From an uncultured Caldilineaceae bacterium (lineage in GTDB: Bacteria; Chloroflexota; Anaerolineae; Caldilineales; Caldilineaceae): 64,000 nucleotides of DNA. Positions 1 through 10,037 of the stretch are shown here, one piece after another (position 1 is the first letter of the stretch; each line of letters starts with the position of its first letter). A program made the position numbers and the translations under genes. A model generated the notes under the pieces. The model saw only the letters and a list, made by a program, of their open reading frames with translations. It was not told the DNA's origin and searched no databases. The DNA is taken from NCBI GenBank assembly GCA_951813625.1, contig CATOTS010000009.1:1-64000 (forward strand), read 5' to 3'.

Positions 1-711
1 ATCCTACTCCTTTTCCTGCTGGTGGACCCGCTTTGGGGGAATATCTGGGGCGGGTTAGCTACGTCCGAGGCTCTGCCGCGTATACGGCAGACAATATCGC
101 GGCGAAGGGCCTGGATGCCCTATTTGGAATCGGGCTCGCCCGCCGCACGCTTATTCGGTCAGCAAGGCGCAGGGGTCCATTCGATTCTTGCGCGGGCGTG
201 GCTGCCGGGCGTTGCCCTCGCGTTTGTGGTTGCATTTGCGATTGGCGCCCCAGCAGTGTGGATGACCCTCGCTGTGTTCGGTGTCTCCGTCGGCGGCTGG
301 ATCCAGCGCCACGTACCGATGTTCCCTACTTCGGTGCTCCACAGCCTTGTCGTTGTAGCAGGGCCATGGATCCTGGGTCTGACGCTATTCGGACTCGACC
401 CGTGGAGCGGCTATAGCTGGGCGATGGTTCTCCTCTGGACGGTGCATGCGTGGGGCGGAAACCGCTGCCTGGAGGAGCCTGAGGCGCGCGGAGGTCTGTG
501 GAGCGCATACTGGGCCATGGGGCTGGCGCAGCTAGGGGTGACGCTCCTACTAATAGTCGGCCAAGTTCCGCTGCCGCTGACAGCGCTGGGCGTTCTGTGG
601 CTGGCCACATGGCTGACCATATATCGTGGTCAACCGCTTGTCAGCATCCAATTCTCGTGGACGGCGGGCATGCTGATCAGCGCGGCGGCGATGGCGCAGA
701 CGGCTTTCTGA
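1..711 (+). CDS. Polytopic membrane protein, 5' end outside window
   Basis: The reading frame is open from the first base of the window, so the gene starts upstream. A GTG at 22 is the first possible start inside but is unlikely to be the real one, because the preceding codons read as hydrophobic residues (ILLLFLLV). The visible 236 residues contain about six hydrophobic segments separated by short charged loops, for example around residues 70-90, 95-105, 115-130, 140-155, 170-190 and 195-215. No catalytic motif is recognisable. It is an integral membrane protein of unknown function. The next gene, argF, follows after about 215 bp and is probably transcribed separately. Confidence 0.6.
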   Translation: MLLLFLLVDPLWGNIWGGLATSEALPRIRQTISRRRAWMPYLESGSPAARLFGQQGAGVHSILARAWLPGVALAFVVAFAIGAPAVWMTLAVFGVSVGGWIQRHVPMFPTSVLHSLVVVAGPWILGLTLFGLDPWSGYSWAMVLLWTVHAWGGNRCLEEPEARGGLWSAYWAMGLAQLGVTLLLIVGQVPLPLTALGVLWLATWLTIYRGQPLVSIQFSWTAGMLISAAAMAQTAF

Positions 712-926
712 TCCAGTAACAGTTCAGCAAGGAATGGCATGGCACAAGACTGCGTGGAAGACAGCAGAGCTTTTTGGCTAAGAGTGGAACTTTCGAGTCT
801 TCTCTGTCGTCTTTATTGTAGTTGATTCAAGCTGGATCTTACACATACCGGCGCTGTTTTCTGTATTCCAGCCTCATTCTTTTTTCGGTCCGGTCGCCGG
901 AAAATCCAAGTCTTCAGGAGTTAGTC

Positions 927-1859
927 GTGAGCGTACCAGCCCTCTCCCATTTCACTGGAATCAACGATCTTAGCAGTGAACAGTTCTGGGGGTTGCTGAA
1001 ACTGGCCAGGCAGCTGAAGGACGAGTGGACGCAGGGCCGCGGCAATGAACCCATCCTTGCGGGAAAATCCCTGGCGATGCTCTTTGAGAAACCGTCGCTG
1101 CGCACGCGTGTCAGCTTCGAAATGGGCATGCAGCATCTCGGCGGATACGCCTTCTATCTCAGTCCGGCAGAGGTTGGCCTGGGCACGCGTGAAAGCGCGG
1201 CGGACGTGATACGGGTTTTGAGCGGATACGTGGACGGGGTCATGGCGCGTGTTTTCGAGCACCGCCACATCGAAGAGATGGTAGCGTGGGGCAGCGTGCC
1301 GGTTATCAACGGGCTGAGCGACTACAGTCATCCCTGCCAGGCGCTGGCAGATCTGTTTACGATTTGGGAAGAGTTGGGCGCAATTGAGGATAGGACGCTG
1401 GTGTATGTGGGGGACGGCGCCAATAACGTCGCTACCAGCCTGTTGATGGCGGCGGGAAAGGTCGGACTGAATGTCAGGGTGGTAGCGCCTTTGGGCTACG
1501 TTCCAGCCGCGGATGTCTTAAGCGCTGCGGAGGCAGAAGTCGACGTAACTGACGATTTGGACGGTGTACGCGGCGCGGATGTGCTTTACACCGATGTCTG
1601 GGTGAGCATGGGAGATGAAGATGAACAGGAGGAAAGGATGGCAGTCTTTCCTGCATATCAACTCAATTCAGAGCTGGTGGGACGAACGGAAAATAAAGAC
1701 GTACTGGTGATGCACTGCTTACCGGCCCACCGCGGAGAAGAGATCACCGACGCGGTAGCGGACGGGAACCGCAGCGTGCTCTTTCCACAGGCCCACAATC
1801 GGCTGCATGCGCAGAAGGCGGTTCTGGCCCATCTGTTGGGGGGCGTAGAGCTTCCGTAG
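927..1859 (+). CDS. argF: Ornithine carbamoyltransferase
   Basis: Transfers the carbamoyl group of carbamoyl phosphate to ornithine to give citrulline, in cytoplasmic arginine synthesis. The carbamoyl-phosphate loop reads FEKPSLRTR (about residues 53-61). The ornithine-site motif HPCQALAD and the catalytic-cysteine motif [10 protein letters not shown] are both present. Start chosen: GTG at 927, because AGGAG lies at 916-920 with 6-nt spacing and the resulting 310 aa matches the family length. An upstream in-frame start at 822 would add about 35 residues with no homology-like content. No other arginine genes are adjacent, so the gene stands alone. Confidence 0.93.
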   Translation: MSVPALSHFTGINDLSSEQFWGLLKLARQLKDEWTQGRGNEPILAGKSLAMLFEKPSLRTRVSFEMGMQHLGGYAFYLSPAEVGLGTRESAADVIRVLSGYVDGVMARVFEHRHIEEMVAWGSVPVINGLSDYSHPCQALADLFTIWEELGAIEDRTLVYVGDGANNVATSLLMAAGKVGLNVRVVAPLGYVPAADVLSAAEAEVDVTDDLDGVRGADVLYTDVWVSMGDEDEQEERMAVFPAYQLNSELVGRTENKDVLVMHCLPAHRGEEITDAVADGNRSVLFPQAHNRLHAQKAVLAHLLGGVELP

Positions 1860-2013
1860 AAGTATCATTGACTCTATCTCCGCAACTGCCGCCTATTCGG
1901 AGGGTTTTAGCCAGATACGTTGATTGCAAATTGATTCGCTACGGGTTGTTGTCCCGTTCACACCCAGGTAGTCTCGTCGACGACTGGCAGGCCCAACCAC
2001 GAAACGGTGTATC

Positions 2014-2826
2014 ATGACTGATTTCCTGGCAATTCTGAGTCGTTTATCGGATTGGCAAAACCTTGTCGACCTCTTTCTGGTCACACTGATCTTTTACGCG
2101 CTGCTGCATCTTCTGCGAGGGACGCAGGCAGCGCAGCTTGTGCTCGGCGTCCTGATTGTCGGCTTCCTGGTTTTTGTACTCATCCGCACGGTCGAGTTGA
2201 CCGCGTTCAGCTGGCTGTTACGTACCAGTTCTCTGGTGGTATTTGTGGCCATTCCGGTCATCTTTCAGCCGGAGATCCGGCGTGTGCTTGAGCAGGTTGG
2301 GCGGAGGACGCCGCTCTTTCTGCGCCGAACCAATGGCGGGACCGAGCCATTGATCAATGAAATTGTGCGCGCCTGCGAGCAGTTGTCGGCGCGCAGGCAT
2401 GGGACGCTGCTGGTCCTGGAAGGTAGCGGCGGCTTGAGGGAGTATATCGACAGGGGCGTTGAGATCGACGGCGAGGTCTCGGTCGAGTTGCTGCTGACCA
2501 TTTTCTTTCCTGGAACGCCTCTACACGATGGCGCAGTCGTCATCCAGAGCGGGAAGGTTGTCGCCGCGTCTTGCATTTTGCCGCTAACGAACCGCAATAT
2601 AGCAGACCGACAGCTGGGCACCCGCCACCGGGCCGCCATCGGCATCACCGAGATTACTGACGCAATGACTGTGGTTGTGTCCGAGGAGACCGGAGCGATT
2701 TCGATATCAATGAGTGGCCTGATGGATAGTCGGCTGGATGCCAACGAGTTGCGCCGTAGGCTGACCGAATTCTATCACCCGCGGCCGATCATGGGCACCG
2801 CCGAGACCGAGGAATTCCTTGCTTAA
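2014..2826 (+). CDS. cdaA: Diadenylate cyclase CdaA
   Basis: Makes the second messenger c-di-AMP from two ATP at the membrane. The N-terminal roughly 95 residues hold about three hydrophobic helices, followed by a DAC (DisA_N) domain with the signature LHDGAVVI (DGA motif) and GTRHRAAIGI (RHR motif). The length of 270 aa is normal for CdaA. It overlaps the next gene by 8 nt, which suggests translational coupling to the YbbR-domain regulator, the usual cdaA-cdaR arrangement. No strong Shine-Dalgarno is seen before the ATG at 2014. Confidence 0.94.
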   Translation: MTDFLAILSRLSDWQNLVDLFLVTLIFYALLHLLRGTQAAQLVLGVLIVGFLVFVLIRTVELTAFSWLLRTSSLVVFVAIPVIFQPEIRRVLEQVGRRTPLFLRRTNGGTEPLINEIVRACEQLSARRHGTLLVLEGSGGLREYIDRGVEIDGEVSVELLLTIFFPGTPLHDGAVVIQSGKVVAASCILPLTNRNIADRQLGTRHRAAIGITEITDAMTVVVSEETGAISISMSGLMDSRLDANELRRRLTEFYHPRPIMGTAETEEFLA

Positions 2827-4246
2827 GTTTAACGACATCCGCCGATACGGCCGCACAATGAAGACGATGAGGCCGACGACGACGTTGCTCTTATCGGTCC
2901 TCTTGGCGTTTGCCGTCTGGTTTGTCGCAATCGATCAGGAAAACCCGATGATACGGGAGGAGTATGCAGAACCGATCCTGATCGAAGTACGAAATTTGGG
3001 AGAAGGTTTGCAAAGCCTGCAAGATCTGACCAACCGCACGGCAGTGTTGACCCTGCGGGCGCCGCAGCGCACATTGGAAATGCAGCAGGCTGACGATTTC
3101 AGTGCGGTAATCGACCTGGCCGGCCTTTCGGCTGGCAGCCATGAAGTTCCTGTCGATGTAACGGCACTGAACCCGGACGTGGAAGTCATCGCACTGGAAC
3201 CGCGTCAACTGCTCGTACAGTTGGAACCGGTCATCTCCAAGGATGTGCCGGTGGTGGTCGAGGTGATGGACAGCGCGGCGTTTGGGTACGACTGGCGGGA
3301 TCCCCTGGCAGAACCTTCGGTTGTAACCATTACCGGTCCGCAGACCCATGTGGAGCAGGTGCGCTCTGCGGTCGCTTCTGTCTTCTTGCGCAATGCCAAG
3401 AGCCAGGTGGAAAGCGTTCGCCCGCTCAGCCCGCGCAACGCGCAGAATCTGGAAGTGGATAGAGTCAGAACTGATCCCGGTTCGGCGCGTATTGTCGTGC
3501 CTGTAGTCCAGCCGCCGGGCCGCAAAGAGGTGGTCGTACGCGCCGACGTGCAGGGTGCGCCGTCGCCCAACTACCGCTTGACGGGCGTTAAGGTGGACCC
3601 ACCTACGGTTGTGCTTCTGGGCAGCCCCGATGCGTTGCGCGACCTTCCCGGATTTGTGGAGACGAAGCCGCTGCTCATCGAGGGCTCGGTCGGAGAGGTA
3701 CGTGAACGGTTGTCCTTGATCCTGCCGGAAAACATCTCGACGGTGGAAGACAGTGTCATTGTCACGGTGGGCGTGGCCGCGCTGGAAAGCAGCCTGACCG
3801 TCACACGTCGCCCTCTCGTGCAGGGAGCGGGCGACGACGTTCGCATTACGGTTTCGCTGGAAGAGGTGGAGGTAATCGTAAGCGGTCCTCTACCGCGTCT
3901 GGAACTGCTGGGGCCGGAAGAGGTGCAGGTTATGCTTGATGTTACGGGACTACTGCCCGGCAGCCACGTAGTTCAACCAACCGTTGTCGTTCCGGAAGGG
4001 ATCGTTGAAGAAGGTGTGATCCCTGAGGCGATCGAGGTGTTGATCGAGTCGTTGATCACGCCGACGCCGACACCGACACCTGAACCGGTCGAAACGCCAT
4101 CCGCACCGGTCCCTGAGACGGCTGAACCGGCATACACGCCGGAGGATGGGGAGGAGGACTCGCCGACGGCGGAAACAGTCGAACCCGCTCCCGCGCCGGA
4201 TTCATCCGAACCTCCTCCCACCGAAACGCCCGCGCCCTCAAACTGA
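2819..4246 (+). CDS. cdaR: YbbR-domain protein, CdaR-like regulator of CdaA
   Basis: One N-terminal membrane helix (about residues 20-37) is followed by roughly four extracellular YbbR repeats and a low-complexity Pro/Thr/Glu tail (about the last 70 residues, TPTPTPTPEP onward). CdaR proteins bind CdaA and modulate c-di-AMP output. Start chosen: TTG at 2819, because GAGGA at 2809-2813 lies 5 nt upstream and the 8-nt overlap with cdaA implies coupling. An ATG at 2858 would also leave the membrane helix intact. The long Pro/Thr tail is unusual compared with Firmicute CdaR and may span or contact the cell envelope (inference). Confidence 0.85.
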   Translation: MLKFNDIRRYGRTMKTMRPTTTLLLSVLLAFAVWFVAIDQENPMIREEYAEPILIEVRNLGEGLQSLQDLTNRTAVLTLRAPQRTLEMQQADDFSAVIDLAGLSAGSHEVPVDVTALNPDVEVIALEPRQLLVQLEPVISKDVPVVVEVMDSAAFGYDWRDPLAEPSVVTITGPQTHVEQVRSAVASVFLRNAKSQVESVRPLSPRNAQNLEVDRVRTDPGSARIVVPVVQPPGRKEVVVRADVQGAPSPNYRLTGVKVDPPTVVLLGSPDALRDLPGFVETKPLLIEGSVGEVRERLSLILPENISTVEDSVIVTVGVAALESSLTVTRRPLVQGAGDDVRITVSLEEVEVIVSGPLPRLELLGPEEVQVMLDVTGLLPGSHVVQPTVVVPEGIVEEGVIPEAIEVLIESLITPTPTPTPEPVETPSAPVPETAEPAYTPEDGEEDSPTAETVEPAPAPDSSEPPPTETPAPSN

Positions 4247-4252
4247 ACTGAA

Positions 4253-5632
4253 ATGAGACAACGAAAAGCAGTGGTTGCGCTGGTGGGACGTCCAAATGTG
4301 GGCAAGTCGACCCTGTTCAACCGGCTTATCGGCGCGAGGACGGCAATTGTGGAGGACTTGCCCGGCACGACCCGCGACCGGCTCTACGGTGAGGCAGAAT
4401 GGAGCGGGGTCTCCTTAACTGTTATCGACACCGGGGGCCTCGAAGCTCAGAAGACGGCCGAATCCCGGGCTGCCCGGCCGGGTGTCGCGCCGCTGGCGCG
4501 CGATTCGGCCCGCTACGTTACGGAGGTAACGAATCAGGCCCGGATCGCGGTGGAAGAAGCGGATGTGATCGTTTTCGTAGTGGACGGTAAAGACGGCCTG
4601 ACGGCAGCCGACGAAGACCTTGCAGAGTATCTGCAGCAGACGACAAAGCCAATCCTGCTGGCGGTAAACAAGGCGGAAAGCGAAGAGCGGCAGCTCAACG
4701 CGGCGGAGTTCTGGTCGCTGGGACTCGGTGAACCGTTCGCGATCAGCGCCTTTCACGGCATCGGCGTCGGCGACCTGCTTGACGAGATTGCGGCCGCGAT
4801 AGCTTATAGCCCCGTCAGCGATGATGAGGATAGCGAAGGGGTTGCGATCGCGATCGTGGGGAGACCGAATGTCGGCAAGAGCAGCCTGCTCAACACCCTG
4901 ATTGGGCACGACCGGGCCATTGTTAGCCAGATAGCCGGCACAACGCGCGACCCGATCGACACAAAGATGGTCTACAATAGAGAAGAGATCACGTTGATCG
5001 ATACTGCCGGTATCCGACGACGCGGTCGGGTGGAGCCGGGCATCGAGAAGTACAGCGTGTTGCGAAGCATGCGCAGCATCGATCGTGCCGACGTGGCCCT
5101 GCTGCTGCTTGACGGAGTCGAGGGCGTTACCGCGCAGGATGCGCACATCGCCGGCTACGTTCTTGAAGCACATAAGAGCGTGATCGTACTTGTAAACAAG
5201 TGGGACATCGTCGAAAAGAACACGCAGACGATGGTTGAATATACGCGCGAGGTACGCGCGGATTTGCAATTTCTTGACTACGTTCCGGTGCTCTTTATCA
5301 GCGCGCTGACTAAGCAGCGCGTGCAGAAGGTTCTGCCGACTGCTCTCGAGGTGGCGGCTGAACGGCGCTATCGTATCCCCACTTCAGAGTTGAACGGGGT
5401 CATTCAGGATGCCTACCACCGTTCTCCGCCGGCCACGAAGCAGTTGCGCCCTTTTCGCATCTATTACGCTACCCAGGCCAGCGTCGAGCCGCCCACCTTT
5501 GTGCTCTTTGTCAATGACCCGGAGTTAGCGCACTTCAGTTATTTGCGCTACATTGAAAATCAGTTGCGCCGGCACTACCCGTTTGTGGGAACGCCGATCC
5601 GAATCCGGCTGCGGCCCCGCTCCTCGCGCTGA
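4253..5632 (+). CDS. der: Ribosome-assembly GTPase Der (EngA)
   Basis: Essential tandem-domain GTPase that acts in 50S subunit maturation. Two G domains are visible. The first has [13 protein letters not shown] and NKAE; the second has [18 protein letters not shown] and NKWD. A C-terminal KH-like domain ends in a basic tail. The first G4 motif is NKAE rather than the more common NK.D. There is a loop extension of about 20 residues after the first DTGG ([15 protein letters not shown] region). The ATG at 4253 lies 6 nt after the cdaR stop, so the gene is probably cotranscribed with cdaA-cdaR. Confidence 0.95.
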   Translation: MRQRKAVVALVGRPNVGKSTLFNRLIGARTAIVEDLPGTTRDRLYGEAEWSGVSLTVIDTGGLEAQKTAESRAARPGVAPLARDSARYVTEVTNQARIAVEEADVIVFVVDGKDGLTAADEDLAEYLQQTTKPILLAVNKAESEERQLNAAEFWSLGLGEPFAISAFHGIGVGDLLDEIAAAIAYSPVSDDEDSEGVAIAIVGRPNVGKSSLLNTLIGHDRAIVSQIAGTTRDPIDTKMVYNREEITLIDTAGIRRRGRVEPGIEKYSVLRSMRSIDRADVALLLLDGVEGVTAQDAHIAGYVLEAHKSVIVLVNKWDIVEKNTQTMVEYTREVRADLQFLDYVPVLFISALTKQRVQKVLPTALEVAAERRYRIPTSELNGVIQDAYHRSPPATKQLRPFRIYYATQASVEPPTFVLFVNDPELAHFSYLRYIENQLRRHYPFVGTPIRIRLRPRSSR

Positions 5633-5683
5633 GACTAGACCGGGGCTGCAAGTTCTTCCCTGCTCTCGCTGAATCGACCAGGT

Positions 5684-6640
5684 ATGTCATCATTCAGGCG
5701 CTTTATGGAAACAACAAAGAACTACCGGGTCGAGTTTACTCTTCTCGTGGCGCTGGCGGCATCGGCCGGGTTTTTCGGCTATCTGGGCTACGGCCTGCTG
5801 GATTTGCCGGTCGAGGGCGTCTCCTTTTCGGCGGATCAGGCGATGGTCTATGTGGAAAAACAAATGTCCTACGGGCCGCGCATAACAGGCACGAGCGCGC
5901 ACCGCGAGATGGGCGATTGGATGGTGCAGGAGTTGAACCAGAATGGTTGGGATGTCCTGATCCAGCCGTTCCGCCCGCTGCCAGAGGTGGAAGCGCGCAA
6001 TTTCATTGCTTTCAGAGGGTCCGGCCCGGTGATCATTCTGGGCGCGCATTACGACACACGCATGGTCTCGGATTCGGACCCGAACCCCGCCAACAGGGAC
6101 AAACCAGTACCTGGCGCCAACGACGGCGCGTCAGGAGTGGCCGTCCTCCTGGAATTGGCGCGCACGCTGGACGTAGAAAGCACTGACCATACGATCTGCC
6201 TCGCCTTCTTTGACGCCGAGGACAACGGGCGCATTCCCGGGTGGGACTGGATTCTGGGCAGCAGCCACTTTGTCGACCATCTCGCCAGTGTAGAACCGTG
6301 CATGTCACCGCGCTACACAGTCATCGTCGACATGATCGGTGACGCCGATCAGCAGATTTTGTGGGAACCCAACTCTGACAGGGGCCTGACCGAGGCGATT
6401 TGGGCGGTTGCGAGGCAGTTGGGCTACGGTGAATGGTTCAGTCTCGCACGGGGCACGGCCTTGATCGACGATCACACACCTTTCCTTGAGGCCGGATTCA
6501 CAGCAATCGACATCATCGACTTCACATATCCTTACTGGCACACAGTTGAGGATACGATGGACAAGCTGGGGGCGGAGAGTTTCGAGCGCGTTGGCGCAAC
6601 GCTGGAGGTCTGGCTGGAAAGCGGCGCGCCCGGACCGTAG
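5684..6640 (+). CDS. M28-family zinc peptidase or glutaminyl cyclase-like, membrane anchored
   Basis: An N-terminal hydrophobic helix (about residues 18-36) anchors an extracellular catalytic domain. Likely zinc ligands are in GAHYD (His), GANDGASG (Asp), FFDAED (Glu) and YWHTVEDT (His). The DAED..G and HTVEDTMDKL motifs resemble glutaminyl-peptide cyclotransferases as well as M28 aminopeptidases, so the chemistry (N-terminal pyroglutamate formation or aminopeptidase) is not settled. The length of 318 aa fits. It lies 51 bp downstream of der and 132 bp upstream of lgt. The start at 5684 lacks a strong Shine-Dalgarno; an ATG at 5705 is an alternative. Confidence 0.8.
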   Translation: MSSFRRFMETTKNYRVEFTLLVALAASAGFFGYLGYGLLDLPVEGVSFSADQAMVYVEKQMSYGPRITGTSAHREMGDWMVQELNQNGWDVLIQPFRPLPEVEARNFIAFRGSGPVIILGAHYDTRMVSDSDPNPANRDKPVPGANDGASGVAVLLELARTLDVESTDHTICLAFFDAEDNGRIPGWDWILGSSHFVDHLASVEPCMSPRYTVIVDMIGDADQQILWEPNSDRGLTEAIWAVARQLGYGEWFSLARGTALIDDHTPFLEAGFTAIDIIDFTYPYWHTVEDTMDKLGAESFERVGATLEVWLESGAPGP

Positions 6641-6772
6641 CGGGCCAACCCGTCAGAATTCGCGAGAGAGCCCAACCTCGGCGCGCGATTCTTTGCGAAT
6701 GTACGGGCTTCTCCTATACTGTTGCTTTGGTCATACCGGAGCTCAACTCAGCACACAGGCGGCGGGAACCAC

Positions 6773-7702
6773 ATGAATCCCACAATAATTGATTTCGGGC
6801 CGTTCGCATTGCAGTGGTACGGCGTGTGTATCGTTGGGGGAGCCGCGGTTGCGGCTTGGCTGTCCGCCCGTCAGGCGTCCCGCGCCGGTGAAAATCCGGA
6901 CCACATCTGGAATCTGCTCGCTTGGACTCTCCTATTGGGAATCATCGGCGGCCGGTTGTATCACGTATTCAGCTCGCCGGCCGATGCGGCTGGATGGGAA
7001 CACTATCGTGAAAATCCCCTGGACATCATCAACTTCTGGGAGGGCGGATTTCGAGGGCTAGGCATTTACGGCGGGCTGATCGGAGGGATGGTCGCCGTCG
7101 TCCTATATGCATGGCGCAACAAGCTGAACGTCCTGAACTACCTGGACTACATAGGCCTTAACGTACTGGTTGCGCAGGCGATTGGACGTATGGGAAACTT
7201 TATCAACCAGGAACTCTACGGCCCGCCCACCAGTCAGCCGTGGGCCTTTCACATCAATCCGACCTATCCCTGTCAACGACCGCTTGAAGCGACCCCTGAC
7301 ATTGGTTATTGCGGTGCCGGCAATCTGTCGCAGGCGACGCTCGATTGGTACGCCACCAACGGCTATCACCCCACCTTCTTTTATGAAGCTATCTGGAATC
7401 TGCTGATGTTTGGGCTGCTGTTCCTGGTCTACCGGCAGTTCGGTCATAAGCTGCGCCAGGGCGACGGGGCATTGCTCTACTTTATCGCCTACCCGCTGGG
7501 GCGCTTCTGGGTGGAAATGTTCCGCCCGGACGCGTGGGTGATGGGGCGACTGGCGACCGCACAGTGGATTGCGATCGTCAGTGTTGTCGTCTGCGTTGTG
7601 CTCCTCATTGTGCGACACAGAGGGTGGTCGGCTCAGGACAACCAGGATGAATCGCTGGTTGCCCTGAGCAACTACGGTACTTCCCCGGGTGTTCGCCAAT
7701 AG
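6773..7702 (+). CDS. lgt: Prolipoprotein diacylglyceryl transferase
   Basis: Transfers diacylglycerol from phosphatidylglycerol to the lipobox cysteine of prelipoproteins, the first step of lipoprotein maturation in the membrane. The family signature GRMGNFINQELYG is present, together with the early QWYG region and several membrane helices. Start chosen: ATG at 6773, giving 309 aa beginning MNPTIIDFGP, the normal N-terminus. Between the signature and the FFYE segment there is an inserted loop with two cysteines (YPCQRP and GYCGAG). Lipoproteins that need it are encoded nearby (the solute-binding proteins, the DUF4349 protein and the hydrolase at 10-11 kb). Confidence 0.94.
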   Translation: MNPTIIDFGPFALQWYGVCIVGGAAVAAWLSARQASRAGENPDHIWNLLAWTLLLGIIGGRLYHVFSSPADAAGWEHYRENPLDIINFWEGGFRGLGIYGGLIGGMVAVVLYAWRNKLNVLNYLDYIGLNVLVAQAIGRMGNFINQELYGPPTSQPWAFHINPTYPCQRPLEATPDIGYCGAGNLSQATLDWYATNGYHPTFFYEAIWNLLMFGLLFLVYRQFGHKLRQGDGALLYFIAYPLGRFWVEMFRPDAWVMGRLATAQWIAIVSVVVCVVLLIVRHRGWSAQDNQDESLVALSNYGTSPGVRQ

Positions 7703-7758
7703 GTCTGCCGTTCGGGGGCCTACCTCGCATGTACCTGAACACGCCGGCAACTGGCGTT

Positions 7759-8046
7759 TCAGGCAACCATTTCAATAAAGTAGTCGATCAGCTCGGCGTC
7801 TAGGCGCCAATTCTCGACGCGCATGGCGATCTTCTCGAGCTGTCGGTAAGCCAGCGCGCCATTCTGACTCACGCAAACCACCTCCAGTACGGCACGGCTT
7901 AGAACGTCCTGACCGTCCGCTTCGCAGACCGATACGTTGTAGTCGCGGCGCAAACGGGCGATAAGTGGCTTGACAATGCCGCGTTTTTCTTTGAGCGAAG
8001 CGGTGAGGGGCAGATAGAGCTCGAGGGTGAGATGTCCTATGGCCAC
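7759..8046 (-). CDS. DUF503 (YlxP-like) protein
   Basis: This 95-aa protein has the DUF503 pattern: an N-terminal strand ([13 protein letters not shown]), the [16 protein letters not shown] helix, and [11 protein letters not shown]. In many bacteria the homologue ylxP sits in the nusA-infB-rbfA operon and is linked to ribosome maturation; here it lies outside that context. The start is GTG at 8046. The stop of the upstream lipM gene is only 6 nt before it, so the two are probably cotranscribed. It is convergent with lgt. Confidence 0.8.
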   Translation of the reverse strand: MAIGHLTLELYLPLTASLKEKRGIVKPLIARLRRDYNVSVCEADGQDVLSRAVLEVVCVSQNGALAYRQLEKIAMRVENWRLDAELIDYFIEMVA

Positions 8047-8052
8047 GTAGCG

Positions 8053-8892
8053 CTACCGTTGACGAGTCCAGGCCGGGTCGGCGAAACGTATGCGAATCAG
8101 TTCGGCGCTGCGGCGCAGTTCCCCCGCTGAAAGTGTTCCCGGCTGCAGGTCAAGCTCCAGCGCCGAAGCGAAGCCTTCGGCCATGGCCGAGGCCACTCGC
8201 GGGAACGCGAGGCTATCTGAGTCGGCCGGCACGTCCAGCGCATCGGCCAAAGTGATGGCCAGCCGGGGCAGCTGCTGCCGCAGGCGCTCCTTTTCCGCCC
8301 CGGAGACGGCAAGCACGTCCACCAGGCGGGTGATATCGCCCCACAGCGGCAGGCTGCCATGCTGCAGGACATAGCCCTTACGTCTGCTCTGCGCGCTGCC
8401 CATTAGCTTGAGCCCCCCCGCCGTGATCTCGTAGGCGCTGGGCGCTTCAAAGCAAACTGCCGAAAGGTCGCGAGAAGCGCGCGTGCGCGCGCCGGCCTTG
8501 TTTGCGACAAGCCCCAAGACTTCCAGGCCGGAAAGCAGGCCGTTGCTGAAGCGCATGTAGGCGTCCATTACACCGCCTGCCATGAGTGGTTCTGTGATTG
8601 CCCCGGCGACGGAGTAGGTAAGCTCGTCGGTATGCAGGATTGCGCGGCCACCCGTCGTTCGCCGCACCAGGTCGTAGCCGCGGGCGGCCAGCTGCGCCTC
8701 GTCGACGTCGGCCGCCTTCTGATGTCGCCCGAGACTGACGGTGGGGAGATGCCAGCGGTAAAAGCGCAAAGAGGGCGGCGCCGCTCCATCGGCTGTGGCT
8801 TCGGCAATCGCCTCGTCAATCGCCATGTTGGCTGCGCCGGAGCGTGGAGACTCTTCGATGATCAAGCGCCAGTGCGGACTCGGCATTGCCAT
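8053..8892 (-). CDS. lipM: Octanoyl transferase LipM-type (lipoate protein ligase fold)
   Basis: Transfers octanoate from acyl-ACP to carrier domains for lipoyl cofactor synthesis. Visible motifs are [11 protein letters not shown], the cysteine motif [11 protein letters not shown] (the acyl-enzyme Cys typical of LipM and LipL) and [14 protein letters not shown] followed by LQHGSLPL. The cysteine argues for LipM rather than an ATP-dependent lipoate ligase. The ATG at 8892 is chosen; a TTG at 8898 and another ATG at 8886 are close alternatives, none with a clear Shine-Dalgarno. The gene precedes the DUF503 gene by 6 nt. A glycine-cleavage-T-like folate protein is encoded just upstream. Confidence 0.85.
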   Translation of the reverse strand: MAMPSPHWRLIIEESPRSGAANMAIDEAIAEATADGAAPPSLRFYRWHLPTVSLGRHQKAADVDEAQLAARGYDLVRRTTGGRAILHTDELTYSVAGAITEPLMAGGVMDAYMRFSNGLLSGLEVLGLVANKAGARTRASRDLSAVCFEAPSAYEITAGGLKLMGSAQSRRKGYVLQHGSLPLWGDITRLVDVLAVSGAEKERLRQQLPRLAITLADALDVPADSDSLAFPRVASAMAEGFASALELDLQPGTLSAGELRRSAELIRIRFADPAWTRQR

Positions 8893-8941
8893 TTGCAAGC
8901 AAGTTTATCGAAGACGCTTCTCGACACAACGACCACTTTAC

Positions 8942-9913
8942 TCAAAGACCCGTTGGTGGAATCCGTTCCACGTACGCGGGGGTGCCGTCCACCGAGACAG
9001 AGGCGCCTTCGTCGTTGTGAGGCTGCTTGATGATTGCCAGCGCCAGCGGTCCGCGTGTTGGACTAAGTCCACTGCTGGTGACGGATCCTACTCTCCGACC
9101 ATCAACGCTGACGTCGTCGCCTGCGGTCAGGGGCAGATCGCTGCGCAGTCGAACGAGCGAACGCGTCACCTTGTCGTAGGTAATCTGGCGGGCAATGATC
9201 TCCTGGCCCGTGTAGCAACCTTTGTTCTCAGCGCAGACCCATGCCAGTCCGGCTTCGAGCGGATTGAAGGCGTCAGTCAGCTCACTTGCCGGTTGGGGCC
9301 GGCCCAATTCGACGCGACGAATCTCGTATGCGGGGCTGTCGGAGAGTGTCAGTGCACCTGCTTCCGTCAGCCGCCCCATGAGCGCACACAATTCGTCGGC
9401 CGGGCAGATAAGCTCGTAGCCGGGCAGGTCGAAGAGTTCTTGACGTAGCACGATGACGCCTGCCTCTTCGCTGAAACTGTCATCATCGGCTGGCCGGGGC
9501 AGTCCCGCGGCCGGCAGTAGATTCCCCGCGTCCGGACCCAACAGGCGAAGGCGGCGCAGCACAGTGCTCTCATCAGCAACGCTCACCTTGTCCATAAAGA
9601 AAATCTGGCCCTGCAGGCGCTGGCGCAGGTTCTCCGCCTCGCCTTTTGATGCCAGCAGAAGAAGGTCATCCTGGCGGCATAGGACCGTGAACACGGCTTC
9701 GATACGGGCGACGGGACTGGTAAGCACGGTCAGCGCGGCCTGACCCGGTTGCAGGCGGGCGATGTCGTTGGTGGTCATCCGCTGAAGGAAATCGACCCGG
9801 TCTTTATCTGTTAGGCATAGAGTGCCGAAGTGCGGTCGCACCTGAACGGCTGCGCCGGAGACCAGGGCCTGGTACTCAAGTTCGTAAATAGAGACAGCAG
9901 GTATTGTACTCAT
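8942..9913 (-). CDS. ygfZ: YgfZ/GcvT-family folate-binding protein
   Basis: It belongs to the folate-dependent aminomethyltransferase-like family used in Fe-S cluster assembly. The diagnostic YgfZ motif KGCYTGQEIIAR is present with its conserved cysteine. The protein is 323 aa. Start chosen: ATG at 9913 (MSTIPAVSIYEL), with GAGG a few bases upstream; a longer frame begins at 9979 without support. It is on the same strand as lipM and DUF503. Several Fe-S proteins in the window (LutB, ferredoxin, Rieske) are possible clients, but this is only inference. Confidence 0.85.
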   Translation of the reverse strand: MSTIPAVSIYELEYQALVSGAAVQVRPHFGTLCLTDKDRVDFLQRMTTNDIARLQPGQAALTVLTSPVARIEAVFTVLCRQDDLLLLASKGEAENLRQRLQGQIFFMDKVSVADESTVLRRLRLLGPDAGNLLPAAGLPRPADDDSFSEEAGVIVLRQELFDLPGYELICPADELCALMGRLTEAGALTLSDSPAYEIRRVELGRPQPASELTDAFNPLEAGLAWVCAENKGCYTGQEIIARQITYDKVTRSLVRLRSDLPLTAGDDVSVDGRRVGSVTSSGLSPTRGPLALAIIKQPHNDEGASVSVDGTPAYVERIPPTGL

Positions 9914-10037
9914 CTGAACCTCGCGTTTTGTGCAACACGTTGCCGGTTGTCGGTGCCTTGAACGGAGTGCCGCCCGCAATCGATCATAATGAGCCTGCAG
10001 AGGTCCGTCAAGACAGGGGGAGCTGTATTTCGACCAC

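Noticed and set aside
7725-7758. Terminator between lgt and the DUF503 gene
   Set aside because: Only a 5-bp stem (ACGCC/GGCGT) with no T-run could be drawn.
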